This document shows positions 9,301 through 20,036 of a DNA stretch of 64,000 nucleotides, piece by piece (positions within the stretch are counted from its first letter, which is position 1; each line of letters starts with the position of its first letter). The stretch comes from Cynocephalus volans (Eukaryota; Chordata; Mammalia; Dermoptera; Cynocephalidae). The notes beneath the pieces are model-generated. The model made no database searches, was not told the DNA's origin, and saw only the letters and a program-made list of their open reading frames with translations. The stretch lies in contig NC_084475.1 in the NCBI RefSeq assembly GCF_027409185.1, positions 15,024,130 to 15,088,129 of the forward strand, written 5' to 3'. The position numbers and the translations under genes are program-made.

Positions 9301-10999
9301 CAAATCCTCTGTGCTGACCTCTGAAACCCAGGATCATCGACCCCAGGCCTCCCGTTGCCTTTGTGGGGATGTTCTGGGTCACTGGAGAGCAAAGGTAGAA
9401 GGGAGTAAAAGAGAGGCTAGGATTTGGGGTGCCCAAAGCTAAACCCAAGGTTCCACCCAGAGCAGGCAGTCCCCTTCCACCCAGCATTGGGCACTTTCCT
9501 AGGAGGACTAAATTCATGTAGGACCATGCTCAGCCCAGTCCTCCCTGTACCATCCACTGCCTTCAGACAGCAGAGCATAGGGCAGGGGTGGGTGCACGTA
9601 CAGAAGAAAGGATAGGGCGGTCTCAGCCTTTGGGATTTCCTGAAGTCCAGTAAATAAACCTATCCCTGTGTCCAGGGAAGCCTGTGCCCCAGAGGACACA
9701 GAATAACTAAAAAGGACCTAGAGGGCATTTCCACTGGACAGGTGGCTTCTGAGTACACCCTGCCACATGAGCTTCCCTGTGTGTAATGCGTGAAGTCAGT
9801 GGCCTGCAGTGTGCGGATAGACAGGGCAGGGCTGGCCTGATTAGCCTTCTTGGCAACGTGGGTTTTTAGAAGGATCTGGATGGCTGCCCAGTTAGCTCAG
9901 GTGGTTAGAGCGTGGTGCTGATAACACTAAGGTCCAGGTTAACATCCCTGTACTGGCCAGCCGCCAAAAAAAAAAAAAAAAAGATTTGAAAAGAGAAAGA
10001 ACAGGAGCCAGCACAGCCTCCAGCACAAGCCAGTGGGGAGGGATGTGATAACACTGTAGAAAGGAAAGTCTGAACAGCACTTCTGATGCCTCTGATCTCT
10101 CCCCTCCATGACCTCGGTTGCCATCAGTCAACCTCCTGACCGCAGTGGCCCTGGCCCGCCTTGCCACCAAGAACAGGAAGCCCTCCTACTGCTACCTTCT
10201 GGCGCTCACAGCCTCGGATATTGTCACCCAGGTGGTCATCGTGTTCGTGGGCTTCCTCCTGCAGGGGGCTGCGATGGCCCGCCGGGTGCCCCAGGCCATG
10301 GTGCGCACGGCTAACATCCTGGAGTTTGCAGCCAACCATGCCTCCATCTGGATCGCTGTCCTGCTCACCATCGACCGCTACAGTGCCCTGTGCCACCCCC
10401 TACACCATCGGGCCACCTCGTCCCAAGGCAGGACCTGCCGGGCCATTGCCGCCGTCCTCAGTGCTGCCCTGCTAACAGGCATCCCCTTCTACTGGTGGCT
10501 GGATATGTGGAGGGGCGCCGACCCCCCCAGCACTTTGGATGAAGTCCTCATGTGGGCCCACTGCCTCATCGTCTATTTCATCCCTTGTGGTGTTTTCCTG
10601 GTCACCAACTCAGCCATCGTCCTCCGGCTACAGAAGAGGGGCCAGAGGGGGCTGCGGCCCTGGGTGGGCAAGAGCACAGCCATCCTCCTGAGTGTCACCA
10701 TGCTCTTCGCCCTCCTTTGGGCACCCCGGATCTTTGTCATGCTCTACCACCTGTACGTGGCTCCTGTCCACCGGGACTGGAGGGTCCACCTGGCCTTGGA
10801 TGTGGCCAACATGGTGGCCATGCTCAACACAGCAGTCAACTTTGGTCTCTATTGCTTCGTAAGCAAGACTTTCAGGGCCACTGTCCGACAGGTTATCCAC
10901 GATGCCCACCTGCCCTGCACCCAGAGGTTACGGACAAAGGGCATGGTGGTGGAGCCTGTGCTGAAGCCTCCAAGACTCCCCAAAGGGGTGGAATTGTAG
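6207..10999 (+). CDS. GPR142: GPR142, orphan class A G protein-coupled receptor (4 coding exons)
   Basis: GPR142 is a Gq-coupled plasma-membrane receptor reported to respond to aromatic amino acids such as L-tryptophan and to be enriched in pancreatic islets and gut. My model joins 6207-6369, 7984-8097, 9093-9233 and 10128-10999: 1290 bases, 429 residues plus TAG. All three introns are GT-AG and the frame closes. The extracellular N-terminus is about 120 residues and has no signal peptide. TM1 spans about 121-146, with Asn141 at the 1.50 position. Asp170 is the TM2 Asp (LALTASD), DRY is at 222-224, TM6 has a WAP motif, and TM7 has NFGLY in place of NPxxY. Human GPR142 is 462 residues; exons 3 and 4 match it closely. 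The N-terminus is the uncertain part: exon 1 is read in the ATP synthase frame, and a second start at 8125 is also possible. A poly-A signal follows at 11071. Confidence 0.72.
6370..7983 (+). other. GPR142: GPR142 intron 1
   Basis: It begins GTGAAT and ends in a long pyrimidine tract (about 7929-7975) and AACAG. It contains the rest of the ATP5F1B retrocopy, with its 3'UTR and poly-A tail, and a possible CTCF-type motif at 6936-6951. No other coding exon is seen. Confidence 0.65.
6936..6951 (+). promoter_or_regulatory. possible CTCF-type motif
   Basis: CCACCGGGGGGCGGCA differs by a few bases from the CTCF core CCACCAGGGGGCGCTA. It lies in GPR142 intron 1. Binding cannot be judged from sequence alone. 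Confidence 0.3.
7984..8097 (+). CDS. GPR142: GPR142 coding exon 2
   Basis: The acceptor is a strong pyrimidine tract plus CTAACAG. The donor is weak: CACAG|GTGACC. The reading frame linked to the receptor gives [10 protein letters not shown], then [12 protein letters not shown]; the second block matches the human extracellular segment (TAGDADRELRGP, from memory). In the other frame the first part reads AQC...[11 protein letters not shown], matching human AQC...[11 protein letters not shown]. So relative to human a one-base shift occurs near 8032-8041 in a run of Gs. The exon codes for a low-complexity extracellular linker. Confidence 0.65.
8125..8149 (+). CDS. GPR142: alternative GPR142 start in extended exon 2
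   Basis: ATG at 8125 has A at -3 and G at +4. It encodes MGLEGQET plus one base before a good donor at 8150 (GACAG|GTAAAG), then joins exon 3 at 9093 in the receptor frame (ALA-SER-GLN-LEU follows). This would give a 345-residue receptor without the ATP5F1B-derived part. Mouse Gpr142 is shorter than human (about 365 residues, from memory), so a downstream start is plausible. The 429-residue model needs the weaker donor at 8098 instead: read-through to 8149 in that frame meets a TGA. Confidence 0.4.
8600..8795 (-). repeat. MER5-type DNA-transposon relic
   Basis: Phrases such as 'ctggaatcacccaggacgct' and the 'ctgattcaggatcacc'-like end (reverse strand) recall MER5A/B of the hAT-Charlie group. 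The copy is decayed, with approximate edges. Confidence 0.45.
9093..9233 (+). CDS. GPR142: GPR142 coding exon 3 (N-terminus end and TM1)
   Basis: The branch-point-like TCTAACC and pyrimidine tract lead to TTCTAG at 9092; the donor is CTG|GTGAGT at 9234. It codes for [15 protein letters not shown], then [12 protein letters not shown] and SVLLGLGLP, which match human GPR142 nearly residue for residue from the PCVAGVIP block on. One likely N-glycosylation sequon (Asn-Gly-Ser) is present. Both ends are phase 1. Confidence 0.92.
9234..10127 (+). other. GPR142: GPR142 intron 3
   Basis: It runs from GTGAGT to TTGCCATCAG. It carries one tRNA-Ile-like SINE (9882-9982) and otherwise unique sequence. 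Confidence 0.85.
9882..9982 (+). repeat. tRNA-Ile-like SINE, monomer
   Basis: The A-box region (GTTAGCTCAGGTGGTTAGAG), the anticodon-like GTGCTGATAACAC and an altered B box are followed by an A18-type tail. It lies inside GPR142 intron 3 in the sense direction. It is not a tRNA gene: there is no intact acceptor stem. Confidence 0.9.
10128..10999 (+). CDS. GPR142: GPR142 terminal coding exon (TM2-TM7)
   Basis: The acceptor is GCCATCAG at 10127. The frame runs to TAG at 10997-10999. It starts inside TM1 ([15 protein letters not shown]) and contains YLLALTASD of TM2, [15 protein letters not shown] at the end of TM3, [11 protein letters not shown] of TM4/ECL2, [10 protein letters not shown] of TM5, [11 protein letters not shown] of TM6 and [12 protein letters not shown] of TM7. 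The cytoplasmic tail is about 40 residues and ends GVEL. The usual disulfide Cys at the top of TM3 (3.25) is Val. All of this matches human GPR142 as I remember it. No frameshift or stop is present. Confidence 0.96.
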
Positions 11000-11070
11000 A
11001 GGAAAGGGCCCAGCCAGGGAGTTTGCGGTAGTTCAGGACTACATGTGCTGGGGCCTTTGTGGTTGTGCCC

Positions 11071-11076
11071 AATAAA
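11071..11076 (+). terminator. GPR142: GPR142 polyadenylation signal
   Basis: AATAAA lies 72 bases after the TAG stop, with a GT-rich stretch (TTTGTTTGGGTGG) about 20 bases downstream. This gives a 3'UTR of about 90 bases. Confidence 0.8.
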
Positions 11077-11677
11077 ACTCCATCAACACCCTAGTTTGTT
11101 TGGGTGGAGGTAGAGGCTCCTCTCTAGGGGGTGGCTCCCAGGTAGCAAAGAGGACAATTTAGCCAACTAGTATGTTAGCTTCACCAACAATTCCCATATC
11201 CTGGGGAAAAGAAAGGGCTCTTAGAGAGTTCTCTAAGAAAGGGTTCTTAGAGACTGGGGGTGCCTGCAAGTGGAGGCCGTGGGAAGCTCACTCGTAGCCA
11301 GCGCTTGTGGAGCTGCAGAGTTTGCCGTCTTCTCCATTCCTGCTCTCAGGACAGATGGGGCATGGAGCAGGTGTACCCAGGACAGTTCTCGGGAGTATAA
11401 GGTGCACGTACACATAGAAACTGGTGTCTGCTACCCACCTGGGGCATGCTGAGGGCAAGAATCTGGCTGGAGCAGCTGGTCGTGGCTGGGCAAGTAGCTA
11501 CTGTGGTGCAATTGTCCAGGAAGAAAGACCAGGGTATCGCCCCCATATCTCTATAGCATGTAGAAGGCATCGTAGACGTCCTCATAATTTCCTGTGGCTC
11601 CATGTGTATAACCATGGCATTGAGGAGAGGCAGGAGACGTGGACTGCCCAGGCTGCCCTCAAGTGGGGGACACTGCC

Positions 11678-12045
11678 ATGGTTTGAATAACTGTCCCCTC
11701 CAAAACTCATGTTAAAATTTAATTGCCATTGTAACAGTATTATGAGGTGGGACCTGTAAGAGGCGATCGGGCCGTGAGGGCTCTGCCCTCAGGAATGGAT
11801 TCATGCTGTTACCATGAGACTGGGTTTGTTATGATCAAAGGGGGAGCTTGGCCCCCTTTTCTTTCTCTCTCTCTCGTCCTTCTGCCTCCTGCCATGGGAC
11901 GATCCAACAAGAAGGAAGGCCCTTGCCAGTCCCTTGATCTTGGACTTTCCAGCCCCCAGACCCATGAGCCAAAAAATTCCTGTTCATTAGAAATTACCCA
12001 GCCTCGGGTATTCGTTACAGCAGCAAAAACACACTGAGACGGACA
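11678..12045 (+). repeat. MaLR-type LTR
   Basis: The stretch opens 'ggtttgaataactgtcccct', holds the 'gaggtgggacctgtaagagg' and 'cttgatcttggactttccag' phrases, and ends near 'attacccagcctcgggtatt'. This is the layout of MST/MLT LTRs of the ERVL-MaLR group. It is a solo, decayed copy. Confidence 0.75.
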
Positions 12046-12645
12046 CCTGACCCAGAGAAAGTGTTAAGGGCTTGGGCCACCACTGGTGAGGCTTGAAGGG
12101 AGATGTGTGCATCCCTTTGTGAAGGCGTCCTCGGTAACAGAGATGTCCAGAGTGAGTCTGAAATCACCCTAAGAAACACGGGGGGAGGGAGAGATGGGAA
12201 CACGACCTCCACGGAGGCCAGCTTGAGAGCAGACACTACCTGGGGCAGATGGAAACAGACCAAGTCAGAGAGAGATGGGCAGCCCTTCCCATGCCTGTCT
12301 CACAGCTGCAGCTGGGCTGGTGCAGGGAAGGGGACCCGAGAGCTGGGAATCAGACATGAAGTTGTAGTTTAAAACTGGAAGGATTTTAAAAACTGCAAAT
12401 GATCAGAAAAAAACTGTGGGACCTGCTGAGACGTCAGTTGGAGACGGAAAGCAGAACTTGACAGAGCAGGGCTGAGGGCGCTGATGAGAGGAAATACAAA
12501 ACCATTTTATGTCCACACTCCTGAGTCTGAGGCAGCGCAACAAAGCAATGAGACTCTGATTACAGTCCCCGCTCTCTCCCTCCACCCATCGCTCCAGCTC
12601 CCCTGCCACAGGGGAGGGGTTGCAAGCTGGGTTCACCCTTCCCAG

Positions 12646-12823
12646 GTAGGGAGGGAGGCAGGGAAGGAAGGAAGGAGGGAAGGAAGGAGGGAAGGAAGGA
12701 AGGAGGGAGGGAAGGAGGGAAGGAAGGAAGGAAGGAAGGAAGGAAGGAAGGAAGGAAGGAAGGAAGGAAGGAAGGAAGGAAGGAAGGAAGGAAGGAAGGA
12801 AGGAAGGAGAAGAGAGAGAGAGT
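12646..12823. repeat. GGAA (GGAAGGAGG-type) microsatellite
   Basis: More than 25 near-perfect GGAA units, preceded by GGAGG variants and followed by an AGAG run. GGAA arrays can bind ETS-family factors. The Pro-Ser-Phe-Leu and Lys-Glu-Gly-Arg frames across it are artefacts. Confidence 0.95.
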
Positions 12824-13249
12824 AGAGCCCACCGCGACGGCCACCTGCGAGGACCCCAGGCCCGGTGCGCCCCGATTGTTTCTGGAACCCCCTTGGGTCA
12901 GGTGACAGCACCGCCGCGGGGCGACTTCCCTTCAGGTCGGTGGAGTTTGGTCGGGTCTCCCCGGGCTACAGAACCATAAACACGCCTAGAAAGAGCTCAA
13001 AGGCACCAGCACTTCCTGCTCCTCCGGGGCCTTCCCTGCTCGTCACCGCCTCTTGCTTCTGCCGTTTCACCATGTGACACCTTGAGTCTCTGGAGTCCCA
13101 CCAAGCATAAGGCCGTCCCCAGCGCGGCCTTGACCCTGTAGGTGAGGAGGGCAGGGGAGGGGAGGTCAGATCTCCGTGCTGCAGACACCGGGCACCACGC
13201 AGACCCCGACCCCAGGGCAGCCACTGTCCCGTCCCGTAGAACTGACACT

Positions 13250-13262
13250 GGGGGGGGGGGGG
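13250..13262. repeat. poly-G tract (13 G)
   Basis: Uninterrupted run of 13 G. Similar runs occur at 20508-20520, 29466-29475 and 40151-40163. Confidence 0.9.
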
Positions 13263-15239
13263 TCAGGGCTGATCAGGGCCCCGAAAGCCCCACCTGCCGG
13301 GATGGCGTCTGCAGGTGGGACACAGAGTGACCAGGGAGAAGAGGATGTGAAGCCAGACACATGTCCCCTAGACACCGTCCCACCTGGAGCAGGGGCTCTC
13401 TGATGAGAACCCAGCAAGGGAGGTGACTTCAACCTGGGCTGCTGAAAGTCCTCCTGGAGACTGTCATAGGTCAACGGCTGTCACACTGATATTGCAGCTC
13501 TAACAGTGGGTTCCCAGAGTAATGACAGCCTGGCTGGTCGCGTGACACGGTGGAGCGAGATGCAACTGCTGTACATGAGGGAAGAGATGAAGGGTCACAT
13601 GACACCTGCCCCAGAGACACTCTCTGTTTCCTTGGCTTGGGCAGTGGCCTTGCAGGACACACGTCTAATCCATGGGTGACACCTTGCTTGATGGGACACC
13701 AAGTGCAATCCGTGTAAACTTTTTGTTTACTGTCTGTCCATCCCCGGACAGTTTGGGTTCCACGAAGGCAGGGAAGAGTTTTTTGAAAACATATTATATC
13801 CCTGGTCGTTAGGGCAGGGCCAGGCAGAGAGTGACACCGAAGTTTTTTTGAATGAATGAAGAAAGGTACGAGTCATGGTGACCGTGACTGCGTCTACAGG
13901 CATCACAAAGCATTGCTATCCCGACGCGTTTGCTACGTGCTGCTGCACAGATGCCACAGCTTGGGACCCCCTCTCCATGGACCACGGCACTGCCTGGGAC
14001 CTTTGTCCCCACCCGCCCACACAGCAGAGGCAGCCTCTGAGGTCCCGGGAGCTCCGCCCATCCCTGAGGCTGACTGTCGCCCTCCCCCGCCAAATTCTTC
14101 TTAAAATCTCCTTAGCTCAGTTTTGGGGGCAGATATGAGTGGACAGGGAAAGTTTATCCCCCAGGCCCTCCCATTCTGCGTTTAAAAGTTTCAAAGGAAA
14201 AGGAACTTCTTAAGCCAGAGCTCTGAGGCTGGCTTCACAGATGCCAGTGATCAGGGGCGAGCGACAACACAAACACAGCCCTGGCGCTGAAGGAGCCAGC
14301 GGTGCCTGGGAAGGGAGTGAGGGCCGCGTGCAGCCGCCGGTGCATGAAGTGCACTTGGGCCCGTGGCGACTTCCCGCCCTTCAGCTCCTCTGCTTTCGGG
14401 AGGCGGCAGGGGTGGGGACAGAGGGTGGCAGACAGGCCTTTCTGCACAGGCCTCTGCACCTCCCACCTGCTTCCTGCCACGCCCTGTTGGTGTCCCCCAA
14501 CACCAGGTATGCATAATGGCCACGACAGCTTGTACTAGAGCCACAGGACGGGCCGGAAAGGCGTTTATCAGCCCCAAGCACTCCAGTCACTGGCATGTTT
14601 TATGGGATTCCCAAACCATGGCGAGCGAGGGAATGTTCTCCTAAGCTTTCCTCAGGACAGAGAGAGAGAAAATGAGGAACGGGAGAGATGAAAAGGCCTT
14701 TTCTTCCAAAAATTGGGACCACACTTCAGACAAAAATAAAGTGTCTTGAAGGTTGTGACAAGACAGAAGAGGAAATTGCCGTAGAAATGTCGAAGACTGT
14801 GTCTTCCACTTATCTCTTTGTGCCCCTGTCAATTGGAGACAACGCAGAGTAAAAAACAAAAGCTGTCTTAAAAAGCGCTTTTTTAAAGTGTTTAATTCCA
14901 CAGCTTCCACATGTGCAGGTGTCTCACGATTCCTCGAGTCAGCTGCGGGGAGGAAACCGAACGTCGCTGCCGCTCAAGCTGTGTCTTGCTCGCCTGTCCA
15001 ACTGCTCCATCTATTGTTCAGCCATAAATGCATTTTTCCAGGCCACTTGGCTTCTCGGATGCTGTGTATGAAATTTGCCTGGAACATTCTCGCAGATCAG
15101 CATTTCATGAGAACCTCGTGTGACAGCACAGGGAGGGGACACGGCCCTTCCGCCTGTCTGACGGCGTGGCACTCAGCTCAGCGGGCAGCTCTGCACCTTC
15201 CTGGCTGGCTTCCATCAGAGAAAAGGTGTCCCTTGCTGT

Positions 15240-15635
15240 TAGGGGTTGAATTCAGTCACCACCGCAATGCGCCAAAATTATGTTGAAGTCCTTACCCCCA
15301 ATATGTCAGAATGTGACCTTATTGGTAATAGGGTCTTTGTAGAGATAATCAAGTGAAGATGAGGTCATTAGGGTGGGCCCTAATCCAGTGACTAGTGTCC
15401 TTATGCAAAGGGTAATTTGGACACAGAGACATGCATAGAGGGAAAACGACGCGAAGAGACACAAGGGGAAGACAGCCGTTTGCAAAGCCAGGAGGGAGGC
15501 CTGGGGCAGATCTCACAGCCTCAGAAGAAACCAGCCCTGCCACCACCTTGATCTTAGACTTCTGGCCTCCAGGACAGTGAGAGAACAGACTTTTAAGCCA
15601 CCCCAGTGCTGTTTGTTATCACAGTCCCAGGAGAC
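15240..15635 (+). repeat. MLT1-like MaLR LTR
   Basis: Diagnostic phrases are 'atgttgaagtccttaccccc', 'gtgaccttattggtaatagg', 'gtgggccctaatccagtgac' and 'ttctggcctccaggacagtg'. It is a solo LTR in plus orientation. Confidence 0.85.
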
Positions 15636-16254
15636 AAATACAAGGGCCTCCTGTACACAAGGCCTTCTCATCCATTTCCAGCAGGTCCTGGGGACAGCCA
15701 GGAGGTGGACAGTGGCTCTGTTTTCCATATGAGGAAACATGCTCTGAGGGTCAGGGTCTGAGCCCTGGTTACCTGACTCCTCAGAGGGACAGCCCAGGGC
15801 TTGGGTCATTGGTCGGTCACCTGCCAGGTACCTCTGCCCTTCTCTCACCAGGACGTAGACACCTCCAATGTCTCTTCCTCTGTGACATCTTTATCCTCCT
15901 GGGCAGGGCCAGCCCTGTCCGTCTGCATGCCCCCCTTTGCTCTGACCGCACACTGGCCCCTACACAGTCTGGCCTCTAGTGGCAAAGAGTGGAGCCCAGA
16001 TGCCAGCAGGAAGGACATGCCAACCACTCAAGGCTGAAAACCTTCCTCCACAGGTGGATGGCAAGTGCCCGTGGGTCTAGGTCCCTGGCAGGATGTCCAG
16101 CCATGGCCACCTACTGCCCTGTACAGGCCACTCCAGGGCCACAGTGAGCCCCAGTGCTTTCCTGCAGTCTGGCCCCTGGGTGTGCACAGTGGAGAGCTTG
16201 AGGCTGGTCCAGGCTTTGACGGTGGGAACGGAAAAATCAAAGGAAAGTTTGGGG

Positions 16255-16430
16255 GAGTTGGTTAAGTACAAGCCCATCAGGTCCAGCCACACAATGGAAT
16301 TCTAAGCTGCCTTCAAAATGATGCTGGAGCATTTAGTTATATATTCATTGACACAGAAAAATATTCATAATACAGTGCTTGGTGACAGTAGCACGATATA
16401 CAGTTATGTACAGTCTCCCTTACATCTGGT
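16255..16430 (+). repeat. L1 3' fragment (decayed)
   Basis: Phrases such as 'cacaatggaattctaagctg' and 'acagaaaaatattcataata' resemble the L1 ORF2 end. The assignment is by resemblance only. Confidence 0.4.
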
Positions 16431-18935
16431 GACGCTGTGTGGTTAGTCCTCAGCAATGGAACTTCACAGAAATGATTCCCCCAGGTGAGCCTCCTCCACA
16501 CCCTCTGTCCCCTTCTTGGGTGGGATGGCTTTGCCAGTAGCAATGGCAGCCTGCAAGGCAGATGGAGCCTGAGCCCCAGAATCACCTCGTGGAAGCGAGC
16601 TGCCCTCCAACCAGAGCTGGCTTGGGCTGTCACACGAGTGATGAATTCATGCATATTATGTTTGAGCCATTACACCTTTCGGGCCTAGTTGTTAATGCAA
16701 ACTAGCCTTAAGCACTCACCTTTACCTCCAACACCCCACCCTGCTGTAGAGCCTCCTCACGCTGCATTGACCATTTGTGGACACATCTGTCTTCCCCACT
16801 AAGCTAACAATCTGCCAAAGGGCAGGGGCCATGTTTTATTTTTCTTCATGGCCCTGGCATCCAGCCCAATGCTTGGCAAAGAGGGTTTAATATATTTTGA
16901 ATGAATGAATGTATGAATGGTTCGGTAAACTCTCCAGCTCCCAAATACATTTCTTTTGCGTGGGAATGGGACTGAGACCATGTTCTTCCTGGGATGAGTT
17001 CAATTTAAAAAAATCGAGACTATGGCACTGTGGTCAAGAAAATGGAACGAATAACATGGGGTTGCACAGGGAGAGCGCGTCCTTCCTTTAACGCCCTGTG
17101 CAGGGGTCCCACAGCCTGGGCCACGACAGAGTGGGAGAGCTCGTGCTGGAAACTCCCACAACGGAGTTAACCACTCTTACTGGGAGCCCGAACCCTAGTT
17201 CCCTTCTCTCCCCAGAGGCTCCCACATACCGCTTCCCAAGGCCTTTCTCTAGAGAATTCCCTGAGTCTTCTCCAAAATGTACATCCTCCCTTCACAGTGA
17301 CCTTCTTCCTAAGGCTCTGGACGATTATTCCACTTCGAGGTAAGAAGAAGGTGAGCATCTTTCAGAGAACAGGTGAGACATCGAGAGTTGGCCCTCAACT
17401 CTAATGAGGTTGTCCAGCAAGCTTGAAACCCTCCCTGCTGTTCTGGAACACTCCTCCCTGTAGGGAGTCTTGGAGCCACTAGATGGCAGTAAAGACCGAG
17501 ACTGGCTCAAATCTAAACCTCAGAGGGGGTGGCCACAGTAGAGGGCGGGAGAAAGGCCCAGGAGACACATGGGGGGCAGGGGCAGTGTGGTCCTTTGGGA
17601 GGGGAGAAGGGAGGACGCCACAGACAGCGAGGCTCGTGAGAGACCCGGGTGGGGGACCAGAGGGTCAGCACGCGGTGAAGATGGGCTGGGAGCCTCCTCT
17701 GAGGTTTGAAAGCTCAGGAGCATCTTAGCTGGTTCTGACCGTGAGGAAGACGGTCCCCTTGGGGACTCCATCTGTAGACTCTCCGTTCTGAAGCAGGCGG
17801 CTTTCCAGAGCCCCAGGCGTTCCTCATGGGCCTTACCAGGCCAGAGGCTGCTCAGTCACATAGTGCTCACCTGCATGTCAGATCAGCAGGACCTGGGGAG
17901 ATGGGTTGGGGAGCCACAGCAGCAGGTCAGAGTGGGTTCTCTGAGAGGGGGACATGCTTGTGGGTTAGGTCAGGGGCCTGTGTGTTCCTTCCATGGGCAG
18001 CTTTCTACATAGCATCCACTCTCTATAAATGCAGAGAGAGAGAGAAAGAACCAGTAAGTGAGGCCTCCTGGTCGCTTTGAGCGTAGTGTCCTTTATTTAG
18101 ACAGAATCCTTCTGGGTTAGTTCATCCAGATTTTTGTAAACTTTGGGAGAATCACTGTTTGTCATTTGCCTGCAAACCTGGCAGCGTTCAGCTTCCCTGA
18201 GCCAAAATCACAACCATCCTGTAAGATGCTTCATGGGCTTTTGGTGCCTGGTGTTGACAGTGATGAAAAGGCAACGGGGAAGGTTAGTGGAGACTTTGTA
18301 GTTCTTAAGAAAAATTACTATAATAATAGCTACCATTCATCAGGAGTATGTGACACGCCAAGCACTACCTAATTTACTTCTCACAACAACCCTCTGAGAT
18401 AGGAAACGAAGAAACCGAGGTTGAGAGAGGCTCAGATACCTATCCAGTGTCACAAATCAGAAAGTCCCGGAGTCAGGGCTCCAAGCAGGCCTGGGCTCTG
18501 TTGGGCCAGCGCTGTGCAAGAGAGGTGCTTGCCAAGTATGTGAAAGCTCAGTGCTAGGACAGGAGGAGGAGTTAGAATCGTCGTGGGGAAGAGCTTGGAG
18601 GAAAGACTGAACTACTGGGGGCCACAGACTGCACAGGCCCCAGCTCTACCTTCCCCAGAATGTCTTTTGTGGAACCTTAGGAAAGATTGCACGAAAAGAG
18701 GGCTCCGTGGCTGCAACAGTCGGGGAAACGCTGGGTTAAGTCAAGTGCGACAGGGTTCTTTGTGGAAGGGCTTCCTCGGGCCTCCGTTCAAGGCCACATG
18801 AGTCTCTGAGAGAGGGGGCTGCCGAGAGCTGTTTGACCACAGAACCCTCCTCGCCATCACGCATCTGATGAGACTTGGGTTCCAAAGACACACTTTGGGA
18901 AACCTGCTCCACTAGAACCTGGAAGACCCACACTG
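16431..18935. other. intergenic, mostly unique sequence
   Basis: It contains the CTCF-type motif at 17476 and an old L2/MIR-like fragment at about 18330-18480. No coding exon is recognised. Confidence 0.5.
17476..17491 (+). promoter_or_regulatory. CTCF-type motif
   Basis: CCACTAGATGGCAGTA matches the CTCF core (CCACTAGRKGGCAG form) at every core position I can recall. A site in this orientation downstream of GPR142 could act as a loop anchor. Confidence 0.5.
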
Positions 18936-19027
18936 TGGTTGGCAAAATAATGTCCCCCTACAAAGATGTGAAGATGTCGACTCCCTAATTCCCAGAACCT
19001 GTGAGTGTGTTAGTTACACAGCATGCA
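18936..19027 (+). repeat. MLT1-like LTR, 5' part
   Basis: It reads 'gcaaaataatgtccccctac' to 'cccagaacctgtgagtgtgt', the start of an MLT1 LTR. The element is broken by an inserted sequence and resumes at about 19598. Confidence 0.75.
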
Positions 19028-19597
19028 GTAAGGGATTAACTTTGCTCAAAGAAAGGTTTGGCCTTTGCTCGCAGCTCCTGGGAGTCACCTCTAAGCCTTT
19101 GGAATGTCCTGCCTGATAAGACGGTCTTCGTTTACCTGGGGACCTTTGGCTTCCCCAGATAGTGTATGCTTCAGTGTGATTTGTGGTGGGGACCATGGGC
19201 CACATGGTATCAGCGTGACCTCTGGAGGGGCCGGGGACTAAGGTCAGCCACATGGGTGGTCAGTCAAGTCTATGCGATCAACCTGCAATAAAAATCTCTG
19301 GATTTCAAGGCTCGGGGAGCTTCCCTGGTTGGCAGCACTCCATGCGTGTTGTCCCACGTCATTGAGGGGAGAGTTAGCACCGTCCACACAGCTCCATGGG
19401 AGGGGGTGTGGAAGCTCCCGCGGGTATCCGCAGACCCTACCCCATGTGTCTCTGCCCTTGGGTGGTTTTAAACTGCTCCCTTTCTCTATAATAAAGCATA
19501 ACTGTGAGTGCATCAGTTTTTTTTCTGAGTTTGGTGAGTCTTTTTGGCAAATTATCAAACTTGAAGGTGGTCTTGGGGACTCCCGAACTTTGCTTAT
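19028..19597 (+). repeat. LTR-like insertion inside the MLT1 element
   Basis: About 570 bases separate the two MLT1 halves. Near its end is an LTR-style end: a 'tctataataaagcataact' poly-A signal region, then 'cagttttttttctgagtttg' and 'ggtcttggggactcccgaac'. This fits a solo retroviral LTR whose family I cannot name. I found no clear target-site duplication. Confidence 0.55.
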
Positions 19598-20036
19598 AGT
19601 AAAAGGGACTTTATAAATATAATGAAGGTTAGAGACCTTAAAATATGGAGATTATTTAGAATTATTGGTGGGGAACCTAATCACATGAGGCACCCTTAAA
19701 AACAGAACTTTTTTCCAGGGACGTCAGAGAGATTTGCAGTGTGACAGGGACTCGCCCTGTCACTGCTGGAGGGGGGTCCCCGGCCTACAGCCAGCACGGG
19801 AGGGGGAATCTCAGTCCTACGACGTCAAGGAACTGAATTTGGTAATAACCCGATGACGTTGGTACCTCCCAATAAGAGCCCTAGAACCTCCCAATGAGAC
19901 CCCAACCAGGCTGACACTCTGATTTTGTCCTTGTGAAACCTGGATCAGAGGAACCAGCTCACGTGTGTTGTTTTCAGCTGCTAACATTGTGGCAATCTGT
20001 TACAGCAGCAAGAGGAAATTAATACAATTTCGTGGA
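19598..20036 (+). repeat. MLT1-like LTR, 3' part
   Basis: It continues 'agtaaaagggactttataaa', 'gaacctaatcacatgaggca' and 'ctgttacagcagcaagagga', the rest of the interrupted MLT1 LTR. Confidence 0.75.

Larger units (their letters stand above)
12046..15239. other. intergenic stretch downstream of GPR142
   Basis: It holds the GGAA array (12646-12823) and a G13 run (13250-13262). The rest is GC-rich unique sequence. I see no exon, RNA gene or recognisable repeat family in it. Confidence 0.5.

Noticed and set aside
9882-9982. tRNA-Ile genes at this and other SINE sites
   Set aside because: A and B boxes are present, but acceptor stems do not pair, A tails and target duplications flank the copies, and many similar copies exist. 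These are SINEs.
12560-12911. Pro-Ser-Phe-Leu repeat frames on minus and Lys-Glu-Gly-Arg on plus
   Set aside because: Translation of the GGAA microsatellite.
15968-15984. CTCF-like motif on minus (CCACTAGAGGCCAG)
   Set aside because: It deviates at core G positions and is too weak to list as a site.
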